Shown piece by piece: positions 40,112 through 51,400 of a stretch of DNA of 64,000 nucleotides. A program made the position numbers and the translations under genes. The stretch is from positions 1,426,001 to 1,490,000 of the forward strand of contig NOKP01000003.1 in NCBI GenBank assembly GCA_002682825.1. The letters run 5' to 3'. How positions within the stretch are numbered: the first letter of the stretch is position 1; each line of letters opens with the position of its first letter. This stretch comes from Neonectria sp. B-13 (lineage: Eukaryota > Ascomycota > Sordariomycetes > Hypocreales > Nectriaceae). The notes under the pieces are model-generated. The model saw nothing but the letters and a program-made list of their open reading frames with translations. It searched no databases and had not been told where the DNA came from.

Positions 40112-41608
40112 TCATGCCGCAGCCGTCTGGGCCGCGGGCGGCGCCTCGAGGACGGCCTTGCCCTTCTCGTCGCTGCCGATCTTGAGCTTCTCCTGGACGT
40201 CGTCGCTCAGCAGGGTATCGTCGGTCTGCACGCCGTCGTCGCGGGTGTCGGAATCCGTCGTCTGCGTGCCCTCGGTGGTGGAGACGCTGTTGGTCAGTAC
40301 TTCTTGGTGCGTCACTTCCTCCTTCACCGGAGCCGCGACCGGGAGCCTCTTGGGCACGGTGCACACCCTCTCGTTCCGGGGCACGCCGTTCTTGGAGCCC
40401 AGGGCGATGCAGGCCATGCGCTTGCCGTCGTCAATCTCCTCCCACAGCAGCGGCCCGCTGGGGAAGACGGTGTGGCCGTTCTCGAACTCGACGATGCCCT
40501 CCCAGGCCGGGTCGGGGACGCCCAGCTGGCCGAAGGTGTAGTCGAGCTGGCCGCCGTACTTCTTGGGGATGTTACGCGGGTCGATGAAGCTCTCGAGGGT
40601 GGACTTGACCTCGTGGTTGCCGAGGACGAAGATCTTGGACACGGTGATGGGGTCGAACCAGCGCTTAATCCAGCCCCAGACGGTGCTGAAGAACATGGGC
40701 GCGCCGATGATGAAGATGCGGTCCAGCGTCTCCGGGTAGTGGGCCGTGGCCAGCTGCGACGCGACCTGCATGTGGGCCTTGAGGTTCCAGAACTGCTTGA
40801 GCCCGACGCCCGAGATGTCGACGATGTTGGTGCTCATGGTGATGGGCACCTCGGGGAACTCGCGGTCCGGCAGCTGCGTGCAGAAGGGCATGTTGAAGCG
40901 CGTGAGGTTCTCGTACAGCGCGAAGAGCCGCAGCAGGCCCGACGGCGTCTTGCCGTCCGACGTGGCCTTGGAGAAGGTGCTGGACGCGCCGACCTTTTCG
41001 TACTCGTGCACCGACTTGGAGTCGAGCGTGCGGATCTCGAAGACGTACAGGGGGATTCCGCGACGGTCGCGACGGCCGGTCCATTGGGGGTACTGGAGAC
41101 GTCAGTCAATAAGGGTTGCTTCGGTGGCAGAGTGGAAGTAAGCGGGGCAGCAAAACGGGCGAACATACCAGGCGACGGCTCTGCTCGTAGGCATCGAGCT
41201 CGATGGTGTTGTAGAGAATCTCGATATCGTTGGCCACGCGCCATTCCTCCGTCTCCTTGAACTGCTGGTAGGCATCCTCGACGATCCATCTGCGGGCGCG
41301 CAGGTAGCGGCTACGGTCACTCAGAGTCAGCACAATCACCCTCGGCTTATTTTGCTTATCAATCGCGGTTGGACAGCCGCTTCTTTCACGTACAGCAACA
41401 AAGGGTCGTCGTGGGACGCGGGCGGCCCTCGCTTCAACAGGCCCCTCTCCTCCAGCAGGTCCTTGAAGCGCGCAAAGGCATCCTCCTCGTACGGGCTCAG
41501 GTGGGTGAGGTGGCCGTGAGGGTAGCCGTAATCGCCGATGGTCGAAGCCGAGGACTTGACGCGGTGAGCCGGGGCGGCCGTAACGGCGGCGTCGTGTTCG
41601 GCAGTCAT
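40112..41608 (-). CDS. Sec14-like CRAL-TRIO phosphatidylinositol-transfer protein
   Basis: It binds and exchanges phospholipids (PI/PC) and links lipid supply to membrane traffic. Three exons: 41608-41394, 41310-41169 and 41092-40112, with introns of 83 and 76 bp; 445 aa. CRAL-TRIO N-domain: 'DDPLLLRYLRARRWIVEDAYQQFKETEEWR' across the first splice junction. CRAL-TRIO core: 'RRGIPLYVFEIRTLDS', 'ITMSTNIVDISGVGLKQFWNLKAHM', 'YPETLDRIFIIGAPMFFSTVWGWIKRWFDPITVSKIFVL' and 'FIDPRNIPKKYGGQLDYTFGQL', the last being the Sec14 'LP..YGG' signature. Beyond it a divergent 120-residue tail is acidic and Thr/Asp/Glu-rich ('SVSTTEGTQTTDSDTRDDG'), probably disordered. The tail makes it longer than yeast Sec14 (about 304 aa), so it belongs with the fungal Sec14-like/Sfh group rather than the essential Sec14. 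Confidence 0.93.
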
Positions 41609-42692
41609 GGCGGAAAATCAAGATGCAAAGATGTGATATAAACCTGTAGGTGCAGAATAGTAGATGCAGGATCTAGAGGACGACCAGCGACGTCGGACTT
41701 CGGAATCGCAGCAGAAGAGCAAATCTCGGTACGGTGTGATCACGTCCGGTCGATCGACGTCAGGAAAGGGAAAAAGAAGGACGCAAGATGTCCACTCGCC
41801 AGTCAGCAGTCAGCGGTTCAAGCCCAACTGACCCACGGGAGCAGCGGAAGCATCGGATGTGAGAAAAAAGACCCCGTAAATGGATAATCTCATCAATCCC
41901 ACCGCGAGACGCCGGGTTCTGGTGTGGGGGCGAAGGTGTGACCATTGGCCACTGACCAGTCACTGGGGGCTTGAAATGACGTCTGTACGGGCAACTTAAA
42001 GCCTTATTTGCACTAGGCTCAAGCCCTATAGCGGCGGTACCGCACCGTACAGTTGGCCTTTGGGGCGTCTGTTGGCCGGCTCGTTCGGCCAATATCGAAG
42101 TCTGGCAGGTGACTGACTCGCGTCGCCAGGGGCCTCAGGATGCGATGCCATCCATCCATTTGTCGCGGTCCGCAACCTATTCTATGTGACTGTCTATTGG
42201 TGACGGGAGATTTACCCCCAAATTCCGGGGTAAAGTTACCCATTGCCGAACGAACTATGAGCGACTGGGGTTCAATGTTTGGCGGTTTACGAAGTACGAC
42301 GTACGAATACTGAACGAATAAAGCCCGAGTGGATCCTCGAGTCTGCACTGCCTCATGTCAGAATCAACCTCTCGGGTCCACGGTCCACATTGCAACGGTA
42401 CGGGCCGAGCATCAAGGTTACAGTCAAGCAGGCGCCAGGCTGAAGGGGAAAAGGATAAGGTCAGGATCGTCACAAATCCGAACCACAGACGTTGGTTACT
42501 TCATCTGGTCTGTGTCACTCAGCATCGACAACAGCTCAACATTTCCAAACTTGGCCATCAAATTACAAATATGCTACCGTACCCTAATCCCTGCTATGTT
42601 TTCTGACAAGTATGTGAATGTATGTGTGTTCTGGTGCTTGTCCGCCAAAGACTTCCGCCATCCCAAGCTCCTCGCTGCTCAACCCAATTCCC
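41609..42692. other. Intergenic, no supported gene
   Basis: About 1.08 kb between the Sec14-like start and the HET-domain gene end. Nothing coding, tRNA-like or repetitive could be supported. Confidence 0.55.
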
Positions 42693-45218
42693 TTACTCAA
42701 TGACAATATCCGCGCCCAACCGCCGCAGCGGCAAGTCCTCGACCATCTTCTCCAGCTTTCCATATTTCCGCACCACCTCCTTGGCTTCCTCGGGGAAGCT
42801 CATGCGCATCCGTCCCACCCGTTCCCACACCACTCGACCCTCGCGCTCCGCCCGCTCGACCACCAGCAACATGATGAGTGCCTCCTCCACGAACCACAGC
42901 AGCGTCATCTGCTCACCCTTGGCATGCCGCTCGATGTACTCGCGGATGCCGCCGCCTGTTCCGCGGCTCAACCGCACGTCGACGCTTACCCGGTTGAAAA
43001 TCCAACCTCCTGCATGCGTTCGCGCCTTGACTCGATCCAGAACCAGCGGGTTCGGCACGTGGATCCCATAGGGCTGAATAGGGAGAGTAGGTGGTCTTGG
43101 GGACCTGCCAGAGGCAAGATCAGAAGTGCCAAAGTCGTACGCAACACTGCCGTCACGAGTGATGAGAACGATGTTGGGGGAGTAGGTCCACCGCAGAGAT
43201 GCGGCATCGTTTCGCGTGAACTGAGTCGCCGTGACGTAGTGGTGGGCATTGTGCTTCCGTTCCTTGACTTTGCCGTCGGGGTCGGCAACGACAATCGACG
43301 AGAACAAGTCCACTGCGCCTTTCCAGCCTACCCACGTCCAACTGGGCATGTGCGGGCGTCGTCGTGCCACCACGCCGTCCTTGTGATGCCAGAAGCACGT
43401 TGACAGCGCGAAGAGATCCCGCGTTCGGGGCGGCCCGGTTCGTTCGTCCATCGGCGGTGCCCAGACAGGAATTCCCATGAAATTCACAACCTTGCCTCGG
43501 CCGATACTAGTCTCGAGGCGTCGGGAGATTCCCAGAAAAGCGTTGAGCGAGTCTTCGTCGTACGTGAGGTCGCGTCGTGTATACTTGATGATGTGTTGAT
43601 CTGCCTCGCGGAAGATGCTCAGCGTGCTTGGCACCTCGGCCTTGCTAGGAAGTCGTTTCCATCGCTCCCAACTCCCGTCGATAAAGGAGACGCCGTTGAA
43701 GAGACCGGGTCGCATGAAGTCGCACATTCGCTGCTCTTCTACATCGTGGTACATCTCCAAGGGCAGGACTAGCGACTCTGGGCAGCACATGCCCTCGCAC
43801 TCCCAGTACATCTGCTGGTCGGTAAAGATGAGTCTTCTCCGTGCGAGCAGACCCTCCTGGTAGGTCCATCCCCTGGTATACCATGCCGAATTCTTGATTG
43901 CCAGTCTGGGGTCCTGGAGACTTGACACGAGCGTGATGTCGGAGTTGACAAACTCGTACTTGGGCTGAGCTGGCCGAGTCGTCGAGCCCACTCCGGGTAG
44001 GCCATGGTTCGCGTCTTCACCACATGCAGCAATGATAGCAAATATGGCACCCTCAAAGATCTCGTCCATCCGGGCGATCTGCCGTCCCTTGTCGGCGGGC
44101 CTCAGATGATCCATGCACAGCCGATCAACCCACAAATACCGGACTCCCATGTCCTTGGTAGCAATGACGGCGTCCAAGATGACTTTGGGCCACGTCGTCT
44201 CCGTCGTTGCTGTCTTCCTTCCCCACACGTAGCTCAGCGCTACGTAACGCTCGGTGATGGATGCGTCAACCACCTTCGGGGGGCTCTTTGCGCAATCTAC
44301 CAGGCGGAATCCAGGAAGCTCGCGCGTGACTGGCTTTCGCCCACACCGTCCTTGGTGGTAAAACTCGCAGTAGCGCAGCCAGTCCTGTCCAACGGCCATG
44401 TCGATGACTTGGTCAATCTCACGACCCCAGATTCCACGTTTGATCCAGTCGTAGTTGTCGGACAGAGACGGTCCTCGCGAGTGCTTCCCTTCTGACCTTC
44501 TACTCACCGCGCTCACCGCGCTCAGCAGTTCGGTCTGGGTCTCTGGCATCGTTCTGTACAGCATTCCGGCCCCGCGGAACCAGTCGGCATTCACATCCCA
44601 GCTCAGAGCGCCATCGCCGCTCTTCTTGGGGACGACACCCAGAAATGCCGGGCTGTAGCCCTTGCCTTTGCCTTTGGCTGGGTGCTCCTGCTCAAACATG
44701 GTATGCGTGTCAATCAAATAGTTAGTGTCGCGGCTGGAGAAGCCGGACAGGAATAGATCGCCATCGCCTTCGCTGGGGATGTGGACCGAGAGCAGGAGCT
44801 TGCAGAGCGGGCACTTGGTTGACCAGCGGTTCTCTTCGAGCTCTTCCAGCCGACCCAGCGAGTGCTCCTTGTTGTCAAAGGCATCAGCCGACCCTGGGTT
44901 CAGGGCCTTGAGGAAAGACAAGTCCATCTCATCAAAGGTCGAGTCGATATCGGCCGCCCAGCCGGCACACGCCCGACACAGGTTGGGATCCTGCGGTTGG
45001 CCGCCGGATCTGTCCGAGTGGGCGGAAGGGCTACGGCTATTGCGCCAGCTGATGCGGCGGATCAGAGACCCTCTCCTGGGTTGGCGCTCATCGTCATCCT
45101 GAGGCGGATCCACGGAGAGGTGCTGCATGAGGTTCTTCAGCGGGTTCCGCGATCGCCGCCTCTCGAGGCCGGGCCTCTCGGGGGTGGTGGGTGTGGGGGG
45201 TTCCAGCATGTCCGGCAT
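42693..45218 (-). CDS. HET (heterokaryon incompatibility) domain protein
   Basis: HET domains are TIR-related modules that trigger programmed cell death in fungal non-self recognition. Single exon, 841 aa from the ATG at 45218 (ACCATGCCGG); the frame is open further upstream only to a GTG. N-terminus: Pro/Arg/Ser-rich and disordered to about residue 75. Two CxxC pairs follow ('LCRACAGW' near 80, 'TKCPLCKLLL' near 135), a putative zinc site common in this subgroup. HET core at about 325-470: 'YVALSYVWG', 'TWPKVILDAVIATKDMGVRYLWVDRLCMD', 'QIARMDEIFEGAIFAIIAACGEDANHGLPGV'. Then 'WYTRGWTYQEGLLARRRLIFTDQQMYWECEGM'. The C-terminus is a long domain of unknown function with 'PSWTWVGWKG'. No NACHT or ankyrin/WD repeats follow. 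Partner and specificity unknown; many such genes are not true het loci. Confidence 0.93.
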   Translation of the reverse strand: MPDMLEPPTPTTPERPGLERRRSRNPLKNLMQHLSVDPPQDDDERQPRRGSLIRRISWRNSRSPSAHSDRSGGQPQDPNLCRACAGWAADIDSTFDEMDLSFLKALNPGSADAFDNKEHSLGRLEELEENRWSTKCPLCKLLLSVHIPSEGDGDLFLSGFSSRDTNYLIDTHTMFEQEHPAKGKGKGYSPAFLGVVPKKSGDGALSWDVNADWFRGAGMLYRTMPETQTELLSAVSAVSRRSEGKHSRGPSLSDNYDWIKRGIWGREIDQVIDMAVGQDWLRYCEFYHQGRCGRKPVTRELPGFRLVDCAKSPPKVVDASITERYVALSYVWGRKTATTETTWPKVILDAVIATKDMGVRYLWVDRLCMDHLRPADKGRQIARMDEIFEGAIFAIIAACGEDANHGLPGVGSTTRPAQPKYEFVNSDITLVSSLQDPRLAIKNSAWYTRGWTYQEGLLARRRLIFTDQQMYWECEGMCCPESLVLPLEMYHDVEEQRMCDFMRPGLFNGVSFIDGSWERWKRLPSKAEVPSTLSIFREADQHIIKYTRRDLTYDEDSLNAFLGISRRLETSIGRGKVVNFMGIPVWAPPMDERTGPPRTRDLFALSTCFWHHKDGVVARRRPHMPSWTWVGWKGAVDLFSSIVVADPDGKVKERKHNAHHYVTATQFTRNDAASLRWTYSPNIVLITRDGSVAYDFGTSDLASGRSPRPPTLPIQPYGIHVPNPLVLDRVKARTHAGGWIFNRVSVDVRLSRGTGGGIREYIERHAKGEQMTLLWFVEEALIMLLVVERAEREGRVVWERVGRMRMSFPEEAKEVVRKYGKLEKMVEDLPLRRLGADIVIE

Positions 45219-48068
45219 GGTTGCGTCATGAAAGGCCGGGTCGAGGAGAAGCTGCGAAGGATGGACTGGCCCGGATACAGACAGAACAGCGGAGAGTAAG
45301 GTCGAAGGGATGCCGTTCGACCTCCGTGATTCTCGGGGCACAACCGGCGGTGTCTCGCCCCCGTCTCGGCTCCTCCTATCCGGTATCCACTCTTGGCGCC
45401 TGGGATTGATTGATGCACGGTATGGAGCCTCAAGGAGCGCCTACCGGGTTCGTGATCCACAGGCCAGGGGTAGAAGCGTTCGGACGTTGAGGCTTGAGAA
45501 GCAAAAATGAGATTCACAGGGGCAGCGCCTTGGGAAGGGGAGGAGATAATTGAGAGAGAATCCAGTTGAAGAGGACGGAGTAGCAGTCGGTTCGTTGACT
45601 GCCCGGTCCCGGGACGACAATGCCGAGACTATCGAACACGCAGCGGGCGTGAAGCGAAGGCAGATGGACACAAACGAGATGAAGGCGGCCGGCGGACGGC
45701 TGGAGCTCACGGTGGCGCTTGTTGAAGGAAAGCAGGGGACAGGGAGTGGCCCGTTGCGAGATGCGAGAGATGATGGACTTGGATGTAGATGTGGATGCGC
45801 GGGAGATGTGCGAGAGATTTGCGTGTGACTACTGCAGCAGAAATGGCGGTTGATATGTATTTTTCCCTTGAGTCTCTCTCATGTATTTTTAGCCCATGGG
45901 CGAGGCTGGAGATGGGGGCATGATATTAGAGGGGTCCAGGATGAGTCGAGCCCAAGCCCAAGAGAGGAACAAGCCCCTAAGAAGATGAGGATGAGGAAAT
46001 GTGAGGCCAGTTGGTTGGTTGGATGCCGACGATCCTTGGATTTGTTGGCCTCGCGACGGGTCTTGGGAGTGTTTGACCTCGCTGTTGGGTCCTGAGCAGC
46101 CGTGATTGTGTACGAGTAGCCGCCAGCACATAAAAATTTCAGCCGCCCAAATCCATTGGGTCGTTCTTTTTCCGGCCTACTGGATTCGCTGGGGATCGGA
46201 TCCCTGTTAAGTTGGTCGCTGTTTTTTTTTGCACAAAGGAATTGCGGCTTATGACCGGGCACAGCCTCGATTCAAATGAACCCTGACTGAATAGGGGTGG
46301 GTAATACAAGGCTCACTGAGTCCGAGGATGGGATCCGATGCTCTCTTCCTTTTTTTTCACTGGTCTGTGAACGAGAACGGTTGTGATTGTGAATGTGTAC
46401 CTACTGGTAAAGACAAGACAGGCATGTACACGGTCACGAGCGCGGTCACGAGCGCGGTCATGTGCAACGCATGTGGCCGGGCGCGTAGTAGCTATTTCCG
46501 GTAGGTTTATGACGTCGCTGTAGCCAGAGCCTGTTGCTGCAAATGATGCCCAGCCTGTCAATGTTTGACCCGACTCACGCTGTACAAATTATTCAGGCTG
46601 AGGTGTCAAGGAGGGGCTTCGTTTGCGCCCGGTCTCATCTCAAGGCGCAGCACATGGCACCAATGGCAACTCGCGATGCCGTGCATCCGTCATCCCCGCA
46701 GTGAACCGCCAACATCGCCTCACTCGCCGATGAGCCTCGCCGCACAGCCCGCTCGGAATGAAAGTGAACACGACACGTGTGAGAGCGGGTGGAGGTCTTT
46801 GTAGCAGGTTTCAATGTGAAATATTGCCTAAATTCTGACTTGCCTCACTGCCTGCGGTGTGATGAGGGGGAATGTTGGTGAGACGTGAGGATTGAAAGTA
46901 GGCAACCATGACAGATAGCCCGCACTTTATCGCCCTCAGACAACGACCAGGATACTTGCGGGATTATCCGTTGCTAAGTATTAAGAGATAACAACAACCT
47001 AACCATTAAGCCATAATAGAGGCTCACCCGTAAGACAAATATCGCAAACAACGGCGTCTTACTAGTCACAACGTGGAAACAAGCCTACCCTACACCAACG
47101 CGGGGAACCAAGATTATCGTGTTTACCCTGAATCTCTTTAACAATATACGCCTCAGTGAATTTATAACATGGAAGGTCCATCAAGACAGTGTATATAGGT
47201 ATATTTAAAACCACGCAAAGTCGCAACTCGATATCCTGCGCTCCGAAGGCCTGTAAAGCTCCGCCAAATCACGGTCTCATGACACCAACGCTCAGATATA
47301 CTCTCCCTTACACTTGATAAAGTTCGAGCCAGGTGAAGCAACCACAACTCCCACATCGCTCGTCCCTCATACCAACTACCAGGAACCGCATCCTCTCCAA
47401 CCCGCAAGATGATCTCCCTGAACTCATCCTCGCCTCAACTTTTCGCGACCATCCGAAACCACCCCCACGTCAATAGCCAGGTGGCACGCTAAGCTTCTGC
47501 CACAGCTTACTCTGGCACGCAGCCCAACACCCCCACCCACCCATTCTTTGCACCGATAAATTGTATTCGTGGAGTTAGTTCACGACTGTGTTAAAGTTTA
47601 AGCTAGTCACGTCGATCTGTCGGTTGCCGCGGATAGATTAAATCGCTGATGTAGTCCGCGAGTGTTCTAGATCCGGTGCCACATTTTCGGTTCTAGCCCG
47701 AGAGAATGGCTCACTTTGGTACTTGAGCTGTCGCTGTAAGGTTGAGACATTTAGAGTGGTCAAGCAAATCACAAGAGAAGGAAGAGACCTCAAAAAGATT
47801 CAGGCATGCAAGCTCTTATTCACTATCTAGCGATGGTGCTACCCCGAATTACTGGCCGCTTCCAAGTCGCTCGCTCGCATGTCTCTGTGCTACTGCGATC
47901 CCATTCCGTAAAAGATAAATTGTCTTGGTCCGGCAAGCTCGAGTGAGACTTGCGGCGGGAGGATGCTCCCTATTGCGTATCCGATAGAGACATCTTCAGA
48001 GCCCGTCGAGTCTCGCGTTTTGTCGTAAAATTGGCGAGATGCTGTCGGTTTGGAAGAAGGTGAAGTAT
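45219..48068. other. Long intergenic region, no supported gene
   Basis: 2.85 kb. It contains a 12-bp tandem repeat at 46431-46454, an oligo-T run near 46220, and a stretch at 46970-47160 that is AT-richer than the rest and may be decayed repeat DNA. The part 47700-48068 is probably 3' UTR and flank of the metallothionein gene on the minus strand. Open frames here lack recognisable domains. Confidence 0.5.
46431..46460 (+). repeat. 12-bp tandem repeat (CGGTCACGAGCG)x2.5
   Basis: Two perfect copies of CGGTCACGAGCG (46431-46442, 46443-46454) followed by CGGTCA. It lies in spacer DNA; each unit holds TCACGA, but no function is evident. Confidence 0.75.
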
Positions 48069-48338
48069 TTAGTGCTGTTTTCCGCAGGTGTTAGCAAGCC
48101 GAAAACTGATTTGAAGCCGATCTGAAGGCTGATACTCACGTTGCAGGTGGAGCAAGAGCAAGAGTTGCAAGCGCCGGCGCAGTTGCAAGAGGAGCAGGAG
48201 CTAAAGAGGCATTGTTAGCTATGGAGCTGATGAATCGGCTGTCTGAGATCGAGTCTATCTTGAGATGCTCCGAAGAGGCCCCAAGACTCGATGGCAGGCA
48301 GCCAGGAGCTGGTTGTTCTGAACTCACCAGGGAGACAT
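48069..48338 (-). CDS. Metallothionein (tiny Cys-rich, three exons)
   Basis: A copper/zinc-binding thiol peptide of the cytosol. It is only visible after splicing: exon 1 48338-48328 (ATG TCT CCC TG), exon 2 48200-48140, exon 3 48074-48069 (CAC TAA), with introns of 127 and 65 bp, all GTGAGT..AG, the second with a GCTAAC branch site. The product is 25 aa: it begins MSPC, continues SCSSCNCAGAC, and ends SCSCSTCNH. Eight cysteines sit at positions 4, 6, 9, 11, 15, 18, 20 and 23, in C-x-C and C-x2-C spacing as in the 25-26 aa Neurospora crassa and Agaricus copper metallothioneins, and there are no aromatic residues. The leader is CAAC/CATC-rich, ending CCATCAACATG, and a TATAAGAAGG lies at 48470-48461, 120-130 bp upstream on this strand. 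The last exon codes only His and stop, which should be confirmed by cDNA. Confidence 0.8.
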
Positions 48339-48460
48339 GTTGATGGTTGTTGGGGGGGAAGAAAAGACTTCGAAAGTGTTGATTGTGTGTTGGATGAGTG
48401 AGTTGAAGAGTTGATTGTTGGATGCAGAACAAAATCGGATATTGAAGGACGACGCCGACG

Positions 48461-48470
48461 CCTTCTTATA
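48461..48470 (-). promoter_or_regulatory. TATA box of the metallothionein gene
   Basis: TATAAGAAGG on the minus strand, about 123 bp before the ATG at 48338. It is followed by a leader made of CAATCAAC/CATCCAAC words, typical of highly expressed fungal genes. Confidence 0.55.
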
Positions 48471-51400
48471 CTCGATGGCATCCGCACGAGCCTCTGATCA
48501 TCCCGCGCGCCGACGTCTTGAGAAGGCCAGCCGTCAACCCTCCCCGTTGCCTGATTATCGTATGCTGGCCGTGGGTAGTCTCAAGTGGATGGGGTCCACC
48601 ACACGATGCATGCAAGCATGGAGCATGGCCATCGAACATTGGGCGTCGCACTCCCCTTCACTAAGATGGCCAACCAGGGCAAGGGAAGTCTAAACGTCAC
48701 GCGGCAACCCTGAGCTTCACCCCGCATGTCGGCGTCATTCTGTAAGAGTGCGCAGTCCCGTCATTGGCTGGGTTTGCCTCTGGTGTGGTAGAGTACCTCT
48801 TCACACTCGGCGTGAACACCACGAAAGCTCTCCAACAGTAGATGCAGGATGCAGCACCGCACCCCCTTCGCACCCCCAGAGCTTGTGGCTTGCTGGTCGT
48901 GCCGTGCCGGGCGTGAAACTGTATCCCAAGATAGGAAAGGGCTAGAGGCCTCAAAAGCAGGGACCCAAGGGACGTCTCTCTGCGGTGCTAGATGTGCTGC
49001 GGCCTGAGGTAGTGTTGCATCGCAGTGCTGATCCGTACTTCATACAGCATTGAATGGTTAATGGAGGGATAGTCCTCGGCAACTTTGCACGGCGACTCCA
49101 GCGGCAAAGTACGGGTCTTGGGGGTGGGATGGCAAGGCCCACGCCCGTTGTGAGCCTTGCAGATGGCCGCCACGTCAAGTGCTTGCAGATGACCAGGATC
49201 GCCAACCCAAAGCAGACACATCGAGACCTGAAGCACATCTGAGCTGAAGGCGAAGCTTTTAGCTCACCCTAGCTGCGAGGGACCGGACAGTCCTGGGAGC
49301 CAGTTCGGTGAGGGCTCTCGGGTGGGGGTACAGAGAGCGTGTTGATAATCTTGGACAAGGACCCGCCCGAGCCGGAGGCCGAGCTACGTAGAGTGGATCC
49401 TCCGTCACCCACACCGGTGAGCCGGAGCCGGGGGCGTACCAGGGAGGGGCCTCGGAGAGGTGGGTGGGACTCTGTAGCACCTGGAACAACAGGAGCAGTT
49501 CCCACATCGGCATGACGGGCAGCCCTGTATGTACGTGGACTAATGGGGTGGCATGGGGAAAAACGGGTCGGGGCGTGGTGGATGGGGGCAGGATGGATCC
49601 CGGTGTAAGAGAACAGAAGGAGGCGAGGAAGGGGAAGGGAGAGGACAGAACAGAACAACACGGGATTCGGAGTTGACTGGGAGAGGAGGGCAGGGAAGAG
49701 CATGCGAAGGACTTGAATGAATGGCTAAGAGCAGCACTGCCACGGTTCTCTACAGTGCAGTATTGTACATGGTACGGACAGCGGCCGAATGGAGGCCGGG
49801 CACGGACAGCGTGGGAGCCGTTTCGATGGGATGGCAGAGCCAATAAAGGCAGATATGAGGTGGACCATGAGGTATGATCAAGGAATAGCGTGTGATGAGA
49901 TGGCTTCGACGAGGCCGAAGGCTAAACCATCATGGCCTGGCGCGGCTGGATGGAGTTGATCCCTGCAGCACGGAGCTGGGAGGGTGAGATGACGAGGGAG
50001 TGGAAGAGTAAAATGGAGTAATGGAGCGAGTGATGAAGGCAACAGGGTAAATGCCGAGAGAATGGAGAGTGAATGGAGTGAGGGATAATGTGGAATGGGG
50101 AAAATGGGGAACGGGGACTGGGATGGGGCCACAAAGTGCAGTACCCAGAGGTCCCAGATGACAGCCAAGGGGACGACCCAGACTCTGGGACGGATCCGTC
50201 TATGCATGCATCCCACGCATACGTATTTCTTGGCCCTCTTTGGGGGGCGCGGCGTCGAGGATCGAGCATATCCGGCCGTGCTTATTGGCTGTGGGCAGCC
50301 ACCCGAGCCGGTGAGGAACGGGCAGAGACGGGGGAGAGGACGGGCAACGGAACGGGGGCCAAAACCATCACGTCGTAGGACTACTACGTCGGTTGGGTTT
50401 TAGTCATGGGAACCGTTCATGGCGCGTGGGTGTGTGTGGGCGAGCCCTTGGAGGCAGCGTGGCCGGGCTTGGTGATGTGAAAGGGGGCGACTGAGCGAGA
50501 TGGATTCGTGACCCACGTCGATGAAGAAAAACTCGGGGACTAGCAGGAGGAAGGATGGGGGTGGCTAAGGACGGGGATGACGAGAGAACATCGGCCCAAG
50601 GGGGTTGAAGTGATGGATAGAGATGGGGGGACAGGAATAGCAACGACAACGAGAACAGTAACAACAAGGCCATCATCGAGGAGTGATGATGAACTTGGAG
50701 TGGACTTGAGGTAAGGGAAACGGCAACATGAGCTTACCTGGTGGCTGGTGGCTCGAGAAGACAGCAGACTAGCAAGTGAGCAGATGGCATTCGAGAATGG
50801 CTTCATCGTCGGGAGGATCCCGAGACGAGACGTGTGCAGAGAACCTATGTGGCGGTAGCAGTATTGTTTCTCGCCTCTCTTCTCTGATCTGCTGTTGTGA
50901 GTCTCATCGAGTACCAACCACGGTATCAACAAAAGCAACAGCAACATCACCATCAACGTCATCAATAACAACAACATCATCAACATGGACATCAGTCCCG
51001 GTCATGTTTCAGGCTCCAACTTCAAGCATCAACGGGCTCCAGCTGTTCAGCCTCTCGCCCACTCTACAACCGATCGACAAGTGACACGCGACACCGGCCC
51101 CAGTTCCCGAGAGGAAAACCCGAGTTCAGCTGGCCTACTCCATCCATGATCGTATCCCCACGACGGTGAGCTGGAAAACTTGCCCATGCGAGGACGGCCA
51201 GACCGAGTTCCAGGGGGGGATCCTCCTTCGTGGGGGACGGTGAAGGAAATAAAATTCTTCATCCAAGCATCGTCAGACTCGGGGAGGAACACGTCCATGG
51301 GAATGGGGCCATGGGGGACCATGCGTCTGCGGACCGGTGAAGCTGAACTGAGGGATATTTCCTGAGCCTCTTTTTCTCACTCTTTGTCTCTCGCTTATTA

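Noticed and set aside
40055..41260. 401-codon plus-strand frame opposite the Sec14-like gene
   Set aside because: It is a shadow of GC-rich third positions; its product is Ala/Arg/Gly/Leu-rich without motifs, while the minus strand gives a full CRAL-TRIO protein with clean introns.
41815..41825. B-box-like GGTTCAAGCCC, possible tRNA
   Set aside because: The T stem cannot pair and no A box lies upstream.
49259..49843. 194-codon minus-strand frame in the gene-poor region
   Set aside because: Pro/Ser/Leu-rich with two other long frames over the same bases; explained by pyrimidine-rich DNA.
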